Notes under the pieces: generated by a model | What the model was told of the DNA's origin: nothing | Databases searched by the model: none | What the model saw: only the letters and a program-made list of their open reading frames with translations | NCBI RefSeq assembly: GCF_036017035.1 | Contig: NZ_JAYXHS010000001.1 | Coordinates: 1,612,001 to 1,676,000, forward strand | Length of the DNA stretch: 64,000 bases | Origin: Viridibacterium silvisoli | Lineage (GTDB): Bacteria; Pseudomonadota; Gammaproteobacteria; Burkholderiales; Rhodocyclaceae | Reading direction: 5' to 3' | Shown here: piece after piece, positions 51,799-61,690 of the stretch | Position numbering within the stretch: the first letter of the stretch is position 1 | Layout: the number at the start of each line of letters is the position of its first letter | Translations under genes and position numbers: made by a program

Positions 51799-53109
51799 AT
51801 GAAACGCATCGCCTATCTTGTTCTGGTCGCTTGCTCGGCCATGAATGCACATGCTGCCAATCTGCTGGATATCTACCGTGATGCGCTGGTCAGTGATTCG
51901 CAATTCAACAGCGCGCGTGCGCAGCTGGAGAGCGGCAAGGAGAAGGGGCCGCAAGGTACGGCCAACATCCTGCCTGTGCTGAACATGACGGGCGCATCGT
52001 CCTACACGAGAACCGATGTCGAGCTGGTGTCCAATCCGGTCAACTTCGGTTTCAACACCAACTCCTATCAAGTACAGCTGACGCAACCCTTGTTTCGCTG
52101 GCAGAACTGGGTGAGCTACAAGCAGGGTGATCTGCAGGTCGGGTTGGCACAGGCACAGTTCCAGACCGCACGTAACGATCTGGCTTTGCGCGCGGCGCAG
52201 ACCTATTTCGACGTGCTGTATGCGGAAGAAGTGCTGGCTTCGGTGCAGGCCCTGAAGTCGGCTGCCGATCAGCAGCTGCAGCTGTCGAAGAAGAGTTTCC
52301 AGGTCGGCACTGTCACCATTACTGACGTGAATGAAGCGCAATCCAAATACGACCTTGCGTCAGCACAGGAGATCGCTGCGCAGAGCGACCTGATCGTCAA
52401 GCGCGAGGCCTTGAGCCTGCTTTCCGGCAAGCCGCCACAAACGCTGGCGCGTCTGCGCCCAGGCGTGCAGATTACGGCACCGATTCCTGCCTCGATGGAA
52501 GACTGGGTGGGCTCGGCGGAGAAGAACAATCCTGCCGTGCAGGCCCAGCAACTGGCGCTAGAAATCGCCAAGCGCGACGTGGAGAAGGCGCGCGCGGGCC
52601 ATCTGCCGACCGTCGATATGGTGGCCAGCTACAGCAATGTGCACCTGACCAACACCAACAATGGCAACCCTTCGCTGGTCCGTAACGGCGCCGTGGGCGT
52701 GCAACTGCAATTGCCGCTCTATGCCGGCGGTGCGACGCAATCCAAGGTGCGCGAAAGCCTCGCGTTGTCGACCAAGGCCGAGTCCGATCTCGAGACGCAA
52801 CGCCGCACTGCTGTGCAGGCGGCACGCCAGGCCTTCGTGGGCGTGACCAGTGGTATCGCCCAGGTGCGTGGTTATGAAGCCGCAGTGTTGTCGAGCAAGA
52901 GCGCTGTCGATTCCAACAAGCTGGGTTACGAAGTCGGTGTGCGTATCAATATCGACGTGCTCAACGCGCAGAGCTCGCTGGCCGATACGCAGCAGAAACT
53001 CGCCAAGGCGCGTTACGACACTCTGATTGCGCAGCTCAAGCTCAAGGCCGCGACAGGCACCATCGAAGCCGAAGACATGGCGCAGATCAATGCTTTGCTG
53101 GTGCCCTGA
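51799..53109 (+). CDS. tolC: TolC family outer-membrane channel
   Basis: 436 residues: signal peptide (cleaved near NAHA-AN) and two outer-membrane efflux repeats (from LLDIYRDALVSDSQFNSAR and from AVQAQQLALEIAKRDVE). It forms the trimeric exit duct for type I secretion and RND/ABC efflux. No inner-membrane partner adjoins, so it probably serves several systems. A hairpin terminator follows. Confidence 0.93.
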   Translation: MKRIAYLVLVACSAMNAHAANLLDIYRDALVSDSQFNSARAQLESGKEKGPQGTANILPVLNMTGASSYTRTDVELVSNPVNFGFNTNSYQVQLTQPLFRWQNWVSYKQGDLQVGLAQAQFQTARNDLALRAAQTYFDVLYAEEVLASVQALKSAADQQLQLSKKSFQVGTVTITDVNEAQSKYDLASAQEIAAQSDLIVKREALSLLSGKPPQTLARLRPGVQITAPIPASMEDWVGSAEKNNPAVQAQQLALEIAKRDVEKARAGHLPTVDMVASYSNVHLTNTNNGNPSLVRNGAVGVQLQLPLYAGGATQSKVRESLALSTKAESDLETQRRTAVQAARQAFVGVTSGIAQVRGYEAAVLSSKSAVDSNKLGYEVGVRINIDVLNAQSSLADTQQKLAKARYDTLIAQLKLKAATGTIEAEDMAQINALLVP

Positions 53110-53130
53110 GTTTTGTCAGGTTGCGGGATG

Positions 53131-53156
53131 AAAAAGGGCGCGTGAGCGCCCTTTTT
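53131..53156. terminator. Bidirectional terminator between tolC and waaA
   Basis: AAAAAGGGCG-CGTGA-GCGCCCTTTTT hairpin with A/T tracts on both strands. Confidence 0.88.
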
Positions 53157-53162
53157 GTTTGC

Positions 53163-54437
53163 TCAGGCAGTGCCCGGCAGCAGTTGGCGCACGAGCTGCA
53201 TGAGGCGAGCACTTGCACCACCGTGCTGCTTGCAGAAGGCGAGGCCGGCCTGACCCATTGCTTCGCGACGTGTGGTGTTGGCAAGCAGGGCGAGGGCTGC
53301 GGCGATACCGCCGGCGGCATCGGCACAGCGCAGAGCTGCGCCGGCTTCGATGGCCTTCTCGGCGGCCTCGGTGAAATTGAAGCTGGAAGGGCCAATCATC
53401 ACAGGCACGCCTGCGGCACAGGACTCGATCAGGTTCTGGCTGCCGAAGGGCAGCCAGCTGCCGCCGATCAAAGAGACGTCCGCCATGGCGTAATAGGCCG
53501 CCATCTCGCCCATGCTGTCACCGAGCCAGACGCGCGTATGCGCCGCAATCGGGGCATTGTCACTACGGCGTTGCAGGCTCAGGCCACTGCGCTGCGCCAG
53601 TGCGGCTACGTCGTCGAAGCGTTGTGGGTGGCGCGGTACCAGCACCAGCAAGACTTCCGCAGGCGCCTGGCGCGCGAATGCTTCGAACAGCAGCGCCTCC
53701 TCGCCTTCGCGTGTGCTGGTCGCGATCATGACTGGGCGCTGACCGGCGAGTTGCCGGAAGCTCGCCCCCAGCGCCTGCAGTGCCGGGGAAATCTCGACGT
53801 CATACTTGATGTTGCCGGTGACGCTCACCGAGCCTTGACCAGCGGGCCCCGCGAGCTGGCACAAGCGCTCGGCATCTGCCGCGCTTTGCGCAGCGATCAG
53901 CCTGAAGGCGGCAAATGCCTCGCGGGCGAGCCCGCCGAGGCGCGCGTAGCCCTTTGCTGAACGTGCGGACAAACGCGCGTTGGCGAGCAACATCGGCACG
54001 TCAGCCACTTGCGCTTGGCGCATCAGGTTGGGCCATACCTCGGTTTCCATGATGATGCCGCAGGCCGGGCGCACGCTGCGCAGGAAGCGTCGGGCCAGCC
54101 AGGGCAGATCGTAGGGGAGCCAGGCCTGCTGGATGCGCGACTCCTTGCCAAACAACTCCTTCCCTGTCGCGCGACCTGTGGGGGTCATGTGCGTGACGAG
54201 AATGCGGTGCTCAGGGTATGTGCTGAGAAGCGTCTTGATCAGCGGCTGCGCAGCACGCGTCTCGCCGACGGAGACGGCGTGTAGCCAGATGCAGGGGCCG
54301 GCTGGCGGCGTGACGCGACCGAAACGTTCGCCGAGATGCGCCAGGTATTCCGGTTGGCGACGTGCACGCCATAGCAGGCGCCCGAGCACCAGCGGCATGC
54401 CGCAAAACCACAGCAGGGAATAGAGCGCGCGCTTCAT
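53163..54437 (-). CDS. waaA: Kdo transferase (3-deoxy-D-manno-octulosonic acid transferase)
   Basis: 424-residue GT30 enzyme that adds Kdo to lipid IV-A at the inner membrane. N-terminal membrane anchor (about residues 1-20), VSVGETRAAQPLI with the catalytic Glu, TEVWPNLM and GGSWLPFGSQNLIE motifs. ATGA overlap with the preceding waaC. Essential step in LPS inner core synthesis. Confidence 0.95.
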   Translation of the reverse strand: MKRALYSLLWFCGMPLVLGRLLWRARRQPEYLAHLGERFGRVTPPAGPCIWLHAVSVGETRAAQPLIKTLLSTYPEHRILVTHMTPTGRATGKELFGKESRIQQAWLPYDLPWLARRFLRSVRPACGIIMETEVWPNLMRQAQVADVPMLLANARLSARSAKGYARLGGLAREAFAAFRLIAAQSAADAERLCQLAGPAGQGSVSVTGNIKYDVEISPALQALGASFRQLAGQRPVMIATSTREGEEALLFEAFARQAPAEVLLVLVPRHPQRFDDVAALAQRSGLSLQRRSDNAPIAAHTRVWLGDSMGEMAAYYAMADVSLIGGSWLPFGSQNLIESCAAGVPVMIGPSSFNFTEAAEKAIEAGAALRCADAAGGIAAALALLANTTRREAMGQAGLAFCKQHGGASARLMQLVRQLLPGTA

Positions 54438-55423
54438 GCTTGCTGGCGCGCACGCGCCGCCAGATGCGGGGCCAGTGCATGCATGACTGCGGCCGGTTCC
54501 GGTATCTGGCCGATGCCGCCCAGGTTCATCGTGCGCGGGCCGCCGTGCACGCCCGTCAGTGCGGGATCAGTCGACACGGCAATGGCGACTATGGGGCGGT
54601 CGAGAGCTGCAGCGAGATGGCTCAGGCCGGTGTCCACGCCAACGACGGCCTGCGCGGCCTGCATCAGGCTGGCCAGTTCGGTGAGGCGTGAAGGCGGGGC
54701 AACGAGGGCGTGCGGGATAGCCGCTGCGATGCGCTCGGCGCGCGTGCGCTCAGCGGGATTGCCGGCGGGTAGCACGCAGCTCAGGCCTTGTTCGCGCAGT
54801 GCGTGCCCCAGTGCAATCCAGTGTGCTTCCGGCCACAGCTTGTCGTCGCGGCTGGTGGCGGTGAGTAGCACGGCAAATGGCGAATCCTGCAGGCCGGCGG
54901 TGGCCCATGCCGGCAACGCGTCGGGCGCATGAATGCCGTAACGCAGCGGTAAATCCTGCGCGTATTCGCAGGCGGCAGCGGCCAGCCAGCGGTTGCGCTC
55001 GACTGCGTGTGCATTGCGCGGAATGACGTAGTGGCAGTCGTAGGCGAGCGCAGCCAGTGGTTCGCGTGCGACCTCGCGCGCGTAGCCGCAACGCAGGCCC
55101 TGCGCGACGCGGCTGATCAAGGCGCTCTTGGCGAGGCCTTGGGTGTCGATGATGAAGTCATAGTAGTTTTCACGTAGCACGGCGGACGCACTGCGCATTT
55201 CCCGCCAGGTTGCGGCCTGGCCGAGCTGCTTGCGCCAGCGCCGGATCGCGACGGGAATGACCTTATGTACTTCGGGATGCAGGCGCGGAATTTCCGCAAA
55301 GCTCTCTTCCACCACCCAGTCGATGGTGGCTTGCGGCCAGATCCGCCGCAGGTCGCTGACCACGGGCAGGTTATGGATCACATCGCCCATGGACGAAGTT
55401 TTGACCAACAGAACTGATCGCAT
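54434..55423 (-). CDS. waaC: LPS heptosyltransferase I
   Basis: 329-residue GT9 enzyme. VKTSSMGDVIHNLPVVSDL at the N-terminus and GVDTGLSHLAAAL near the C-terminus are the family hallmarks. Adds the first L-glycero-D-manno-heptose to Kdo. First gene of the two-gene minus-strand unit with waaA; a 67-base gap separates it from the divergent glycosyltransferase. Confidence 0.94.
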   Translation of the reverse strand: MRSVLLVKTSSMGDVIHNLPVVSDLRRIWPQATIDWVVEESFAEIPRLHPEVHKVIPVAIRRWRKQLGQAATWREMRSASAVLRENYYDFIIDTQGLAKSALISRVAQGLRCGYAREVAREPLAALAYDCHYVIPRNAHAVERNRWLAAAACEYAQDLPLRYGIHAPDALPAWATAGLQDSPFAVLLTATSRDDKLWPEAHWIALGHALREQGLSCVLPAGNPAERTRAERIAAAIPHALVAPPSRLTELASLMQAAQAVVGVDTGLSHLAAALDRPIVAIAVSTDPALTGVHGGPRTMNLGGIGQIPEPAAVMHALAPHLAARARQQA

Positions 55424-55490
55424 GCGGGCTTATGCCGTGCTGGCGTAGAATGGCGGGCCGCCGATTATATCGCCCGATCCCGCCCCGACC

Positions 55491-56249
55491 ATGGCCGCTG
55501 CCCGCCAAGCCCTTTCCGCAGTACTGATCACGCTCAATTGCGCGCACAGCCTGCGCGCGACTTTGGAGTCGCTGACTTTCTGCGAGGAAATCGTGGTGGT
55601 GGACTCGGGCAGCACAGACGGCACGCGCGAACTGGCGGAGAGCTTGGGTGCCCGCGTCATCACCGAAGCCTGGCGTGGCTTTGGGCCGCAGAAGCAGTTC
55701 GCCATCGACCAGGCGCAGCATGACTGGGTGCTGTGCGTTGATTCCGACGAAATCGTTTCCGACGCGTTGCGCCGGAGTATCGAATCCGAACTCGCCGCGC
55801 CGGCCTACAAGGTCTACGAATTTCCGCGCTGCAATCGCTTCCTCGGCCGCTATTTGCGCCACGGCGAAGGCTATCCGGATCTTTCTTTGCGATTGTTCAA
55901 TCGCCAGCACGCACGTTGGTCAGACGACGTGGTGCACGAAAAGGTCATCACGCTCGACGTGGTCGGGCGGCTCAAGGGTGACTTGCTGCATCACTCCGAA
56001 GAAAACATCGAGTCGTACCTGGCCAAGCAGAATCGCTACACCACGCTGGCTGCCGAGGCCATGCTGGCCGAGGGGACGGAGGTTTCCTTTACGAAGCTTT
56101 TCCTGAGTCCGGGCTTTCGCTTCATAAAATTTTACCTGTTGCGTGGTGGCTGGCTCGATGGTTTGCCGGGCCTGATCCATATACTGATCGGCTGCTTCAA
56201 CAGTTTCGCGAAGTACGCCAAGCACTTCGAGCGGGTGGGGCGGGGTTAG
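55491..56249 (+). CDS. LPS core glycosyltransferase, WaaE/KdtX-like (GT2)
   Basis: 252 residues, GT2 fold. SAVLITLNCAHSLRATLESL, VVDSGSTDGT and the DxD in CVDSDE are clear; ARWSDDVVHEKV fits the WaaE group, which puts a beta-1,4-glucose on heptose I. Divergent from waaC, fitting a core-sugar role. Exact sugar is inference. Confidence 0.85.
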   Translation: MAAARQALSAVLITLNCAHSLRATLESLTFCEEIVVVDSGSTDGTRELAESLGARVITEAWRGFGPQKQFAIDQAQHDWVLCVDSDEIVSDALRRSIESELAAPAYKVYEFPRCNRFLGRYLRHGEGYPDLSLRLFNRQHARWSDDVVHEKVITLDVVGRLKGDLLHHSEENIESYLAKQNRYTTLAAEAMLAEGTEVSFTKLFLSPGFRFIKFYLLRGGWLDGLPGLIHILIGCFNSFAKYAKHFERVGRG

Positions 56250-56380
56250 TCCGGGACCCAGCCATGCAGGTATGGCGCGACTCCTGCCAGGCCAAGGCCT
56301 GAGGGGGAAAAGCCTGCCGATGAACTCATAACATCGTGGCGGTCCGCCATTATCGCGGCGGACTCGTGAAAGGTCATTTC

Positions 56381-57388
56381 ATGAAAATTCTGGTAACAGG
56401 CGCGGCCGGTTTCATCGGCATGCATACATCCCTGGTGTTGCTTCAGCGCGGCGATGAGGTTGTCGGGCTCGACAATCTGAATGACTACTACGACCCGCAG
56501 TTGAAGCTGGACCGTTTGGCGCAGCTCCAGGCTTTCAGCAACTTCCGCTTCATCAAACTCGATCTGGCAGATCGTGACGGCATGACGCGATTGTTCGCCG
56601 AAGAGAAATTCGAGCGCGTCGTGCATCTGGCGGCCCAGGCCGGCGTGCGCTATTCGCTGCAGAATCCGCATGCCTACGTGGATTCGAATCTCGTCGGTTT
56701 CGTGAACGTCCTCGAGGGCTGTCGCCACAACGCCGTACAGCACCTTGTCTATGCGTCGAGCTCCAGCGTCTATGGTGGCAACGAGAAGACGCCTTTCTCC
56801 GAAGCGGATCCTGTGGATCACCCGGTTAGCCTCTATGCGGCGACCAAGAAGGCCAACGAATTGATGGCCCACACCTACAGTCATCTCTACGACATTCCCA
56901 CCACGGGCCTGCGCTTCTTCACGGTGTATGGCCCATGGGGGCGGCCGGACATGGCGCCCTGGTTGTTCACCAGCGCGATCTTCGAAGGACGCCCGATCAA
57001 GGTGTTCAATCACGGCAAGATGCTGCGCGACTTCACCTATGTCGATGACATCGTGCAGGGCGTCGTACGCACCCTCGATCGCCCGGCCGAGCCGGATGCG
57101 GCCTACGATGGCAAGGCTCCGAATCCCGCCACCAGCCGCGCACCGTTCCGCGTCTTCAACATCGGCAATCAGGATCCCGTGCCGCTGATGGACTTCATTG
57201 ACGCGATCGAATCGGCGACGGGCAAGATTGCGGAGAAGGACTTCCAGCCCATGCAGCCGGGCGATGTGCCGGTCACCTCGGCGGACGTGTCTGCATTGAC
57301 GGCGTGGACGGGCTTTGAGCCGGGTACGCCGTTGCGTAGCGGCGTGCAGCGCTTTGTAGCCTGGTACAGAGACTATTTTCGTGTGTAG
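56381..57388 (+). CDS. NAD-dependent UDP-sugar 4-epimerase (UDP-glucuronate type)
   Basis: 335-residue extended SDR. GAAGFIG dinucleotide loop and the catalytic YAATKK are present. NLNDYYDPQLKLDRL and RFFTVYGPWGRPDMA match the UDP-GlcA 4-epimerase (CapI/LpsL) group, which supplies UDP-galacturonate for LPS or capsule. ATG 56381 begins the Rossmann strand; extra upstream codons lack homology. 131 bases after the core transferase. Confidence 0.88.
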   Translation: MKILVTGAAGFIGMHTSLVLLQRGDEVVGLDNLNDYYDPQLKLDRLAQLQAFSNFRFIKLDLADRDGMTRLFAEEKFERVVHLAAQAGVRYSLQNPHAYVDSNLVGFVNVLEGCRHNAVQHLVYASSSSVYGGNEKTPFSEADPVDHPVSLYAATKKANELMAHTYSHLYDIPTTGLRFFTVYGPWGRPDMAPWLFTSAIFEGRPIKVFNHGKMLRDFTYVDDIVQGVVRTLDRPAEPDAAYDGKAPNPATSRAPFRVFNIGNQDPVPLMDFIDAIESATGKIAEKDFQPMQPGDVPVTSADVSALTAWTGFEPGTPLRSGVQRFVAWYRDYFRV

Positions 57389-57427
57389 GCGATCGTTAGC
57401 GGGCGATCGGGCCCGGGGTTAGCCGAC

Positions 57428-58945
57428 GTGGCGTCACTCAAGAAAAGCGTCGCGGCCAATATGCTGGGGCAGCTGTATGTGGCTGCTATCGGGATCGTCA
57501 TGGTGCCCGTGTACGTGCGCCACATGGGCATCGAAGCGTATGGGTTGATCAGCTTCTTCGTGGCGCTGCAGACGTGGTTTGCCTTGCTCGATATGGGGAT
57601 TTCCCCCACCCTGATCCGCGAGTTGTCGCGCTATCGTGCTGGAGCTGTCAGTCAGGAGGCAGTCTGGCGTTTCATTCGCAGCGCTGAATGGCTGTTCCTG
57701 GTCGTGGGGGCAGTGTGTGCCTTGATTCTCGTGCTGGCCAGTAGCTGGATCGCCGGGCATTGGTTGCAGCTGACCGAGATCAGTGTTGCAGAGGCGAGCC
57801 GCTGTGTCGCCATGATGGGGGTGATGGTCGGAGGGCGTTGGCTGACCAGCCTTTATCGCAGTGGGCTGATCGGAATGGACAGGCTGCTGACGGTGAATCT
57901 CGTGGCGGTGTTGCTTGCGACCCTGCGCTCAGTCCTGGTGGTGGCTGTTCTGTTGTTGATTTCCACGCGGTGTGAAGTTTTTTTCGCGTATCAGGTAGTC
58001 ATTGCCGTTCTGGAGTTTTCCGTTTGCAGTGTCCTGTTTTATCGTAGCCTGCCGGGCGGCAAGCAGTCGGCGCTGCGCCCTGATCGAAGCGCCTTGCCGG
58101 TCTTCCGTTTCGCGGGGGCCATGGCGGGTTTGACGCTGGCATGGGGTGTCATCGGACAGGTTGATCGACTGGTCTTGTCCCACTACCTGGATCTGAGGGC
58201 TTACGGCAGTTACGCCGTTGCCTTGGTTGCTGCGAGCGGAGTGACCTTGCTGAGTACTCCGTTGATTCAGGCTTTGCAGCCGCGTCTCGTGTTCCTGGCA
58301 ACCAGTCATGATGAGGGCGCGCTGGCAAATCTGTATCGCAGCGGGACACAAATGCTGATGTGTGTTTTGGGAGTCGTATCGGGCGCCGCCATTTTTCTTG
58401 GAGAGCCGTTGCTGTGGGCATGGACGGGCAATCGCACCCTGGCGCATCAAGAGGCGACGATTCTGGCTTTGTATGCCGGAGGAAATGCTTTGTTGGCGAT
58501 GTCCAGCCTTGTTTTTCAGTTGCAATATGCGCGCGGCGAGATCCGCCGGCATGTGGTCGGCTCCCTGATCTTTTCATTGCTCTGGGTTCCCTCCGTTGTT
58601 TTTCTTGCCGTTCATTACGGTGCGACGGGTGCGGCCTGGGCCTGGTTTGTTGGAAACTTGGCGTTCTTCGTCGGCTGGATGCTGGAAACGCAGCGTCGCA
58701 TGTTGCCGGGCCTGACCGGGTCCTGGCTGCGCGGGGATGTGCTGCGTGGGCCGGCAGCGTGCTTGTCGATCTATGCCCTGCTGGCCTGTCTTGTTGATGC
58801 AGAGCATGGCCGGCTGGCAAGTGCCCTTTTTGCTTGCGGAGCTGCGGTATTGGTCGTGCCGATTGGCATATGGGTTAGCCCCAGCTTGCGAGCGCAAGCC
58901 GTGGCATATGTTTCAGGGGTGGTTTGCAGGAACAGGAGTGCATGA
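57428..58945 (+). CDS. Wzx-type polysaccharide flippase
   Basis: 505-residue integral membrane protein with about 12-14 helices, of the MOP/oligosaccharide flippase family (NMLGQLYVAAIGIVMVPVYV at the N-terminus, GQVDRLVLSHYL in the middle). It would flip undecaprenyl-linked O-units. Start is GTG 57428. Somewhat lower GC than the core genes, usual for O-antigen genes. Its stop overlaps the methyltransferase start (ATGA). Confidence 0.88.
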   Translation: MASLKKSVAANMLGQLYVAAIGIVMVPVYVRHMGIEAYGLISFFVALQTWFALLDMGISPTLIRELSRYRAGAVSQEAVWRFIRSAEWLFLVVGAVCALILVLASSWIAGHWLQLTEISVAEASRCVAMMGVMVGGRWLTSLYRSGLIGMDRLLTVNLVAVLLATLRSVLVVAVLLLISTRCEVFFAYQVVIAVLEFSVCSVLFYRSLPGGKQSALRPDRSALPVFRFAGAMAGLTLAWGVIGQVDRLVLSHYLDLRAYGSYAVALVAASGVTLLSTPLIQALQPRLVFLATSHDEGALANLYRSGTQMLMCVLGVVSGAAIFLGEPLLWAWTGNRTLAHQEATILALYAGGNALLAMSSLVFQLQYARGEIRRHVVGSLIFSLLWVPSVVFLAVHYGATGAAWAWFVGNLAFFVGWMLETQRRMLPGLTGSWLRGDVLRGPAACLSIYALLACLVDAEHGRLASALFACGAAVLVVPIGIWVSPSLRAQAVAYVSGVVCRNRSA

Positions 58946-59787
58946 CCGTGGAGCCCGGGATGAAGTACCACGCCAGTATCAATCTTGCAGAGAAGAACAG
59001 CTCGCATACGCTGGCCTATGACATGGTTCAGGCGCATGCGAGAGGACGTGCCTTAAGGGTACTGGAAGTAGGTTGCGCGTCCGGCTATTGGGGCGAAGTG
59101 CTGAAGGCCGCGGGCCACTCCGTTGTCGGAGTGGAGCCTGACCCGGTCGCTGCAACGGCCGCGCAGACATTATTGGATCAGGTGTTCGTTGGATTCGCGG
59201 ATGACTATTTCGCCAGTCATCCGGATGAGCGGTTCGATGTGATCAGCTTTGTTGACGTGCTGGAGCACACGGCAAATCCGGAGGTGGTTCTCGACGTGTG
59301 CCGTTCGCGTTTGAAGCCAGGCGGTGTGGTGGTTGCCTCGATCCCCAATGTTGCCCATGTGGCAGTGCGTGGCATGTTGCTGGCTGGCAAGTGGGACTAT
59401 GCAAAAACGGGAATCATGGACAATAGCCATATCCGGTTCTTCACCCGCAACACCATCGTCGAACTGTTCAGTGCAACGGCGTTCAGGATTCTTGATTTCA
59501 GGCCGACGACGATGAGAGGAGGGGAGGCGGTACGCCGCTATGGCTTGTATAGCCCCTTCTTGTTCCGAGTCGTGATCGGCCTGCTGGCGCCGGACAGGGA
59601 ATGGCGCAATTTCCAGTACATTGTCTGTGCGACACCGGCGGAGAGTGGTGACACCTTCCGGGCCAACAACCTGCGCTTTGCCGATCATCCCGGGTTTTTC
59701 CAGGCGCTCTTTTTCAAGGCTGATATCTTGCGAAGAACCATCATTCTTGAAATAAAATTGAAGCTGTCACGATTGATATCAAAGTAA
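58942..59787 (+). CDS. SAM-dependent methyltransferase (class I)
   Basis: 281 residues. SAM motif VLEVGCASGYWGEVLKAAG, acidic VEPD, and VDVLEHTANPEVVL. Probably methylates an O-antigen sugar or acts on a nucleotide-linked precursor. ATG 58942 is favoured over TTG 58924, as it has CAGGAG upstream and couples to the flippase stop. The C-terminal 60 residues are outside the core fold. Confidence 0.86.
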   Translation: MTVEPGMKYHASINLAEKNSSHTLAYDMVQAHARGRALRVLEVGCASGYWGEVLKAAGHSVVGVEPDPVAATAAQTLLDQVFVGFADDYFASHPDERFDVISFVDVLEHTANPEVVLDVCRSRLKPGGVVVASIPNVAHVAVRGMLLAGKWDYAKTGIMDNSHIRFFTRNTIVELFSATAFRILDFRPTTMRGGEAVRRYGLYSPFLFRVVIGLLAPDREWRNFQYIVCATPAESGDTFRANNLRFADHPGFFQALFFKADILRRTIILEIKLKLSRLISK

Positions 59788-59808
59788 GCCGGCACGACGA
59801 GAGCAGTC

Positions 59809-60735
59809 TTGAGAATAGATATTTTGCTAGCGACCTACAACGGCGCCGCCTACCTACCGGCTCAGCTTGATTCGCTTCTAGCGCAAACGCACAAGGATTG
59901 GCGTGTTATCGCCAGGGATGATGGGTCGTCGGATGGCTCACTGACGCTGCTGGAAACCTACGCCCGGAACTACCCCGGACAATTTGAAATCCTGCGCGAC
60001 GAGGGGCGTGCTGGAGCCAAGATCTCTTTCTCCAGACTGATTGCGCACTCCTCGGCGCCCTACGTTGCCTTCTGTGACCAGGACGATGTCTGGAAGCCGG
60101 AGAAACTCGAGTTGCTGCTTGAGGCGCTGTGTACCGAAGAGCGGCATGCTGAGCCGGGCACGCCGATGCTGGCGCATTGCGATCTGCAGGTCGTCGATGA
60201 AAGCCTCGAACTGATGAATCCCAGCTTCTGGGTCTATCAGGGCATAGACCCTTTCAGGGATGACCTATCCCAGTTGCTTGTCCAGAATGTCGTGACGGGC
60301 TGCGCCATGCTTTGCAACCGGGCATTGGTGGATGCTGCTACGCCCATTCCCGAGAGTGCGTTCATGCATGACTACTGGCTTGCGCTGATTGCGAGTGCGC
60401 TCGGACGCATCGTGCCGGTGCGACATGCGCTGATCCAGTATCGCCAACATGGCCGCAACACCTTGGGCGCAAAGAAAATGCCCAGTTTTTTCTCCATTCC
60501 CGCACGCACTTTCAGCCGGGACGGATGGCCACTGAATTACACCGCAGCCTGCGCACAGGCCGATGCTCTGGTTCAGGCCCTTGCCGGCAAAGCGTCGGAC
60601 GAGAATCTGGCCTGCGCCGAGAAGTTCGCCCAGCTTTATAGCCACGGCTGGTGGATGCGACGCTGGGTCCTTGTGCGCTATGGAATCTTCCCTGCGTTGC
60701 TTCGTCGGCACCTGTCGGTGCTCGCGCGAGTATGA
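59809..60735 (+). CDS. Glycosyltransferase, GT2 family (rhamnosyl-type)
   Basis: 308 residues. IDILLATYNGAAYLPAQLDS and CDQDDVWKPEKL (DxD-type metal site) are typical of GT2 enzymes in O-antigen loci, often rhamnosyltransferases. The start is TTG 59809; there is no in-frame ATG before the first strand. Cytosolic or membrane-associated. Overlaps the next gene by ATGA. Confidence 0.86.
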   Translation: MRIDILLATYNGAAYLPAQLDSLLAQTHKDWRVIARDDGSSDGSLTLLETYARNYPGQFEILRDEGRAGAKISFSRLIAHSSAPYVAFCDQDDVWKPEKLELLLEALCTEERHAEPGTPMLAHCDLQVVDESLELMNPSFWVYQGIDPFRDDLSQLLVQNVVTGCAMLCNRALVDAATPIPESAFMHDYWLALIASALGRIVPVRHALIQYRQHGRNTLGAKKMPSFFSIPARTFSRDGWPLNYTAACAQADALVQALAGKASDENLACAEKFAQLYSHGWWMRRWVLVRYGIFPALLRRHLSVLARV

Positions 60736-61667
60736 GCGCGCAGGATTTGTCTGGAGCTCCCGTCCCCGATCGTGTCGTTGCCCTCATCGTCAGCTACAAC
60801 CCCGATGTGAATACGCTTCAGAGGCTTCTGGACAGTCTGCAGGGGCAGGTCGATGTGTCCATCGTGGTTGATAACGGCTCCCGCGATGACATAGGACTTG
60901 CGGCGATGGTACGTACAGAGGGCGAGGAACTCATCGCGCTGGGTCGCAACATGGGGATTGCCCACGCCCAGAATGTCGGCATCGCCCGTGCCCGAGAGTT
61001 GGGCGCGACGCAGTTGGTCTTTTTCGATCATGACAGCTGCCCCGCGGATGGAATGGTAAAGGCGTTACGGACTTCATTGCACTGGCTTGGCACACAAGGT
61101 CGGCGCGTGGGCTCCATTGGCCCCAGCTACGTCGATGAGCGCCAAGGCAGCGTGCCGGTCTTCGTGCGCGTGCGAGGACTCTCGCTGACGCGCTGTGCGA
61201 AGCCTGAGCTGGGTGATGTTGTTGCCGTAGATCACCTGATCGCGTCGGGGTGCATGATTCCCATGGCGGTATTGAACGACGTGGGTGATATGCGAAGTGA
61301 CCTTTTTATCGATTATGTCGATGTCGAATGGGGCTTGCGGGCACAAAGCATGGGCTATGAAAATTTCGGCTGTTTCTCGGCCTGGATGCAACATTCTCTG
61401 GGTGATGATCCCATCATATTCAGGGGGGCTGCGTATCCCGCAAGAAGCCCGCTCCGTCACTATTACACCTTCCGGAATGCTGTGCTGGTGAGTCGCCTGA
61501 GCTATGTGCCAGGTGCCTGGAAGTGTGCGAATGGCTTGAGAACAGCCCAGAAGTTCGTGTTCTATGCCCTGTTTGGCAAGTCCCGCCTGCAGCAGCTAAA
61601 AATGATGACTCTCGGTCTTTGGCACGGCCTCATGGGGCGGACAGGCCCTTTCTGCCCGGGCGCGTAG
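60732..61667 (+). CDS. Glycosyltransferase, GT2 family (rhamnosyltransferase-like)
   Basis: 311 residues. VVALIVSYNPDVNTLQRLLDS, DNGSRDD and FFDHDSCPAD resemble dTDP-rhamnosyltransferases such as RfbF/WbbL. ATG 60732 lies in the ATGA overlap; the frame is open further upstream but within the previous gene. Sugar specificity is inferred. Confidence 0.86.
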   Translation: MSAQDLSGAPVPDRVVALIVSYNPDVNTLQRLLDSLQGQVDVSIVVDNGSRDDIGLAAMVRTEGEELIALGRNMGIAHAQNVGIARARELGATQLVFFDHDSCPADGMVKALRTSLHWLGTQGRRVGSIGPSYVDERQGSVPVFVRVRGLSLTRCAKPELGDVVAVDHLIASGCMIPMAVLNDVGDMRSDLFIDYVDVEWGLRAQSMGYENFGCFSAWMQHSLGDDPIIFRGAAYPARSPLRHYYTFRNAVLVSRLSYVPGAWKCANGLRTAQKFVFYALFGKSRLQQLKMMTLGLWHGLMGRTGPFCPGA

Positions 61668-61690
61668 CCCGGCTTCTTCGCTTTATCTGA

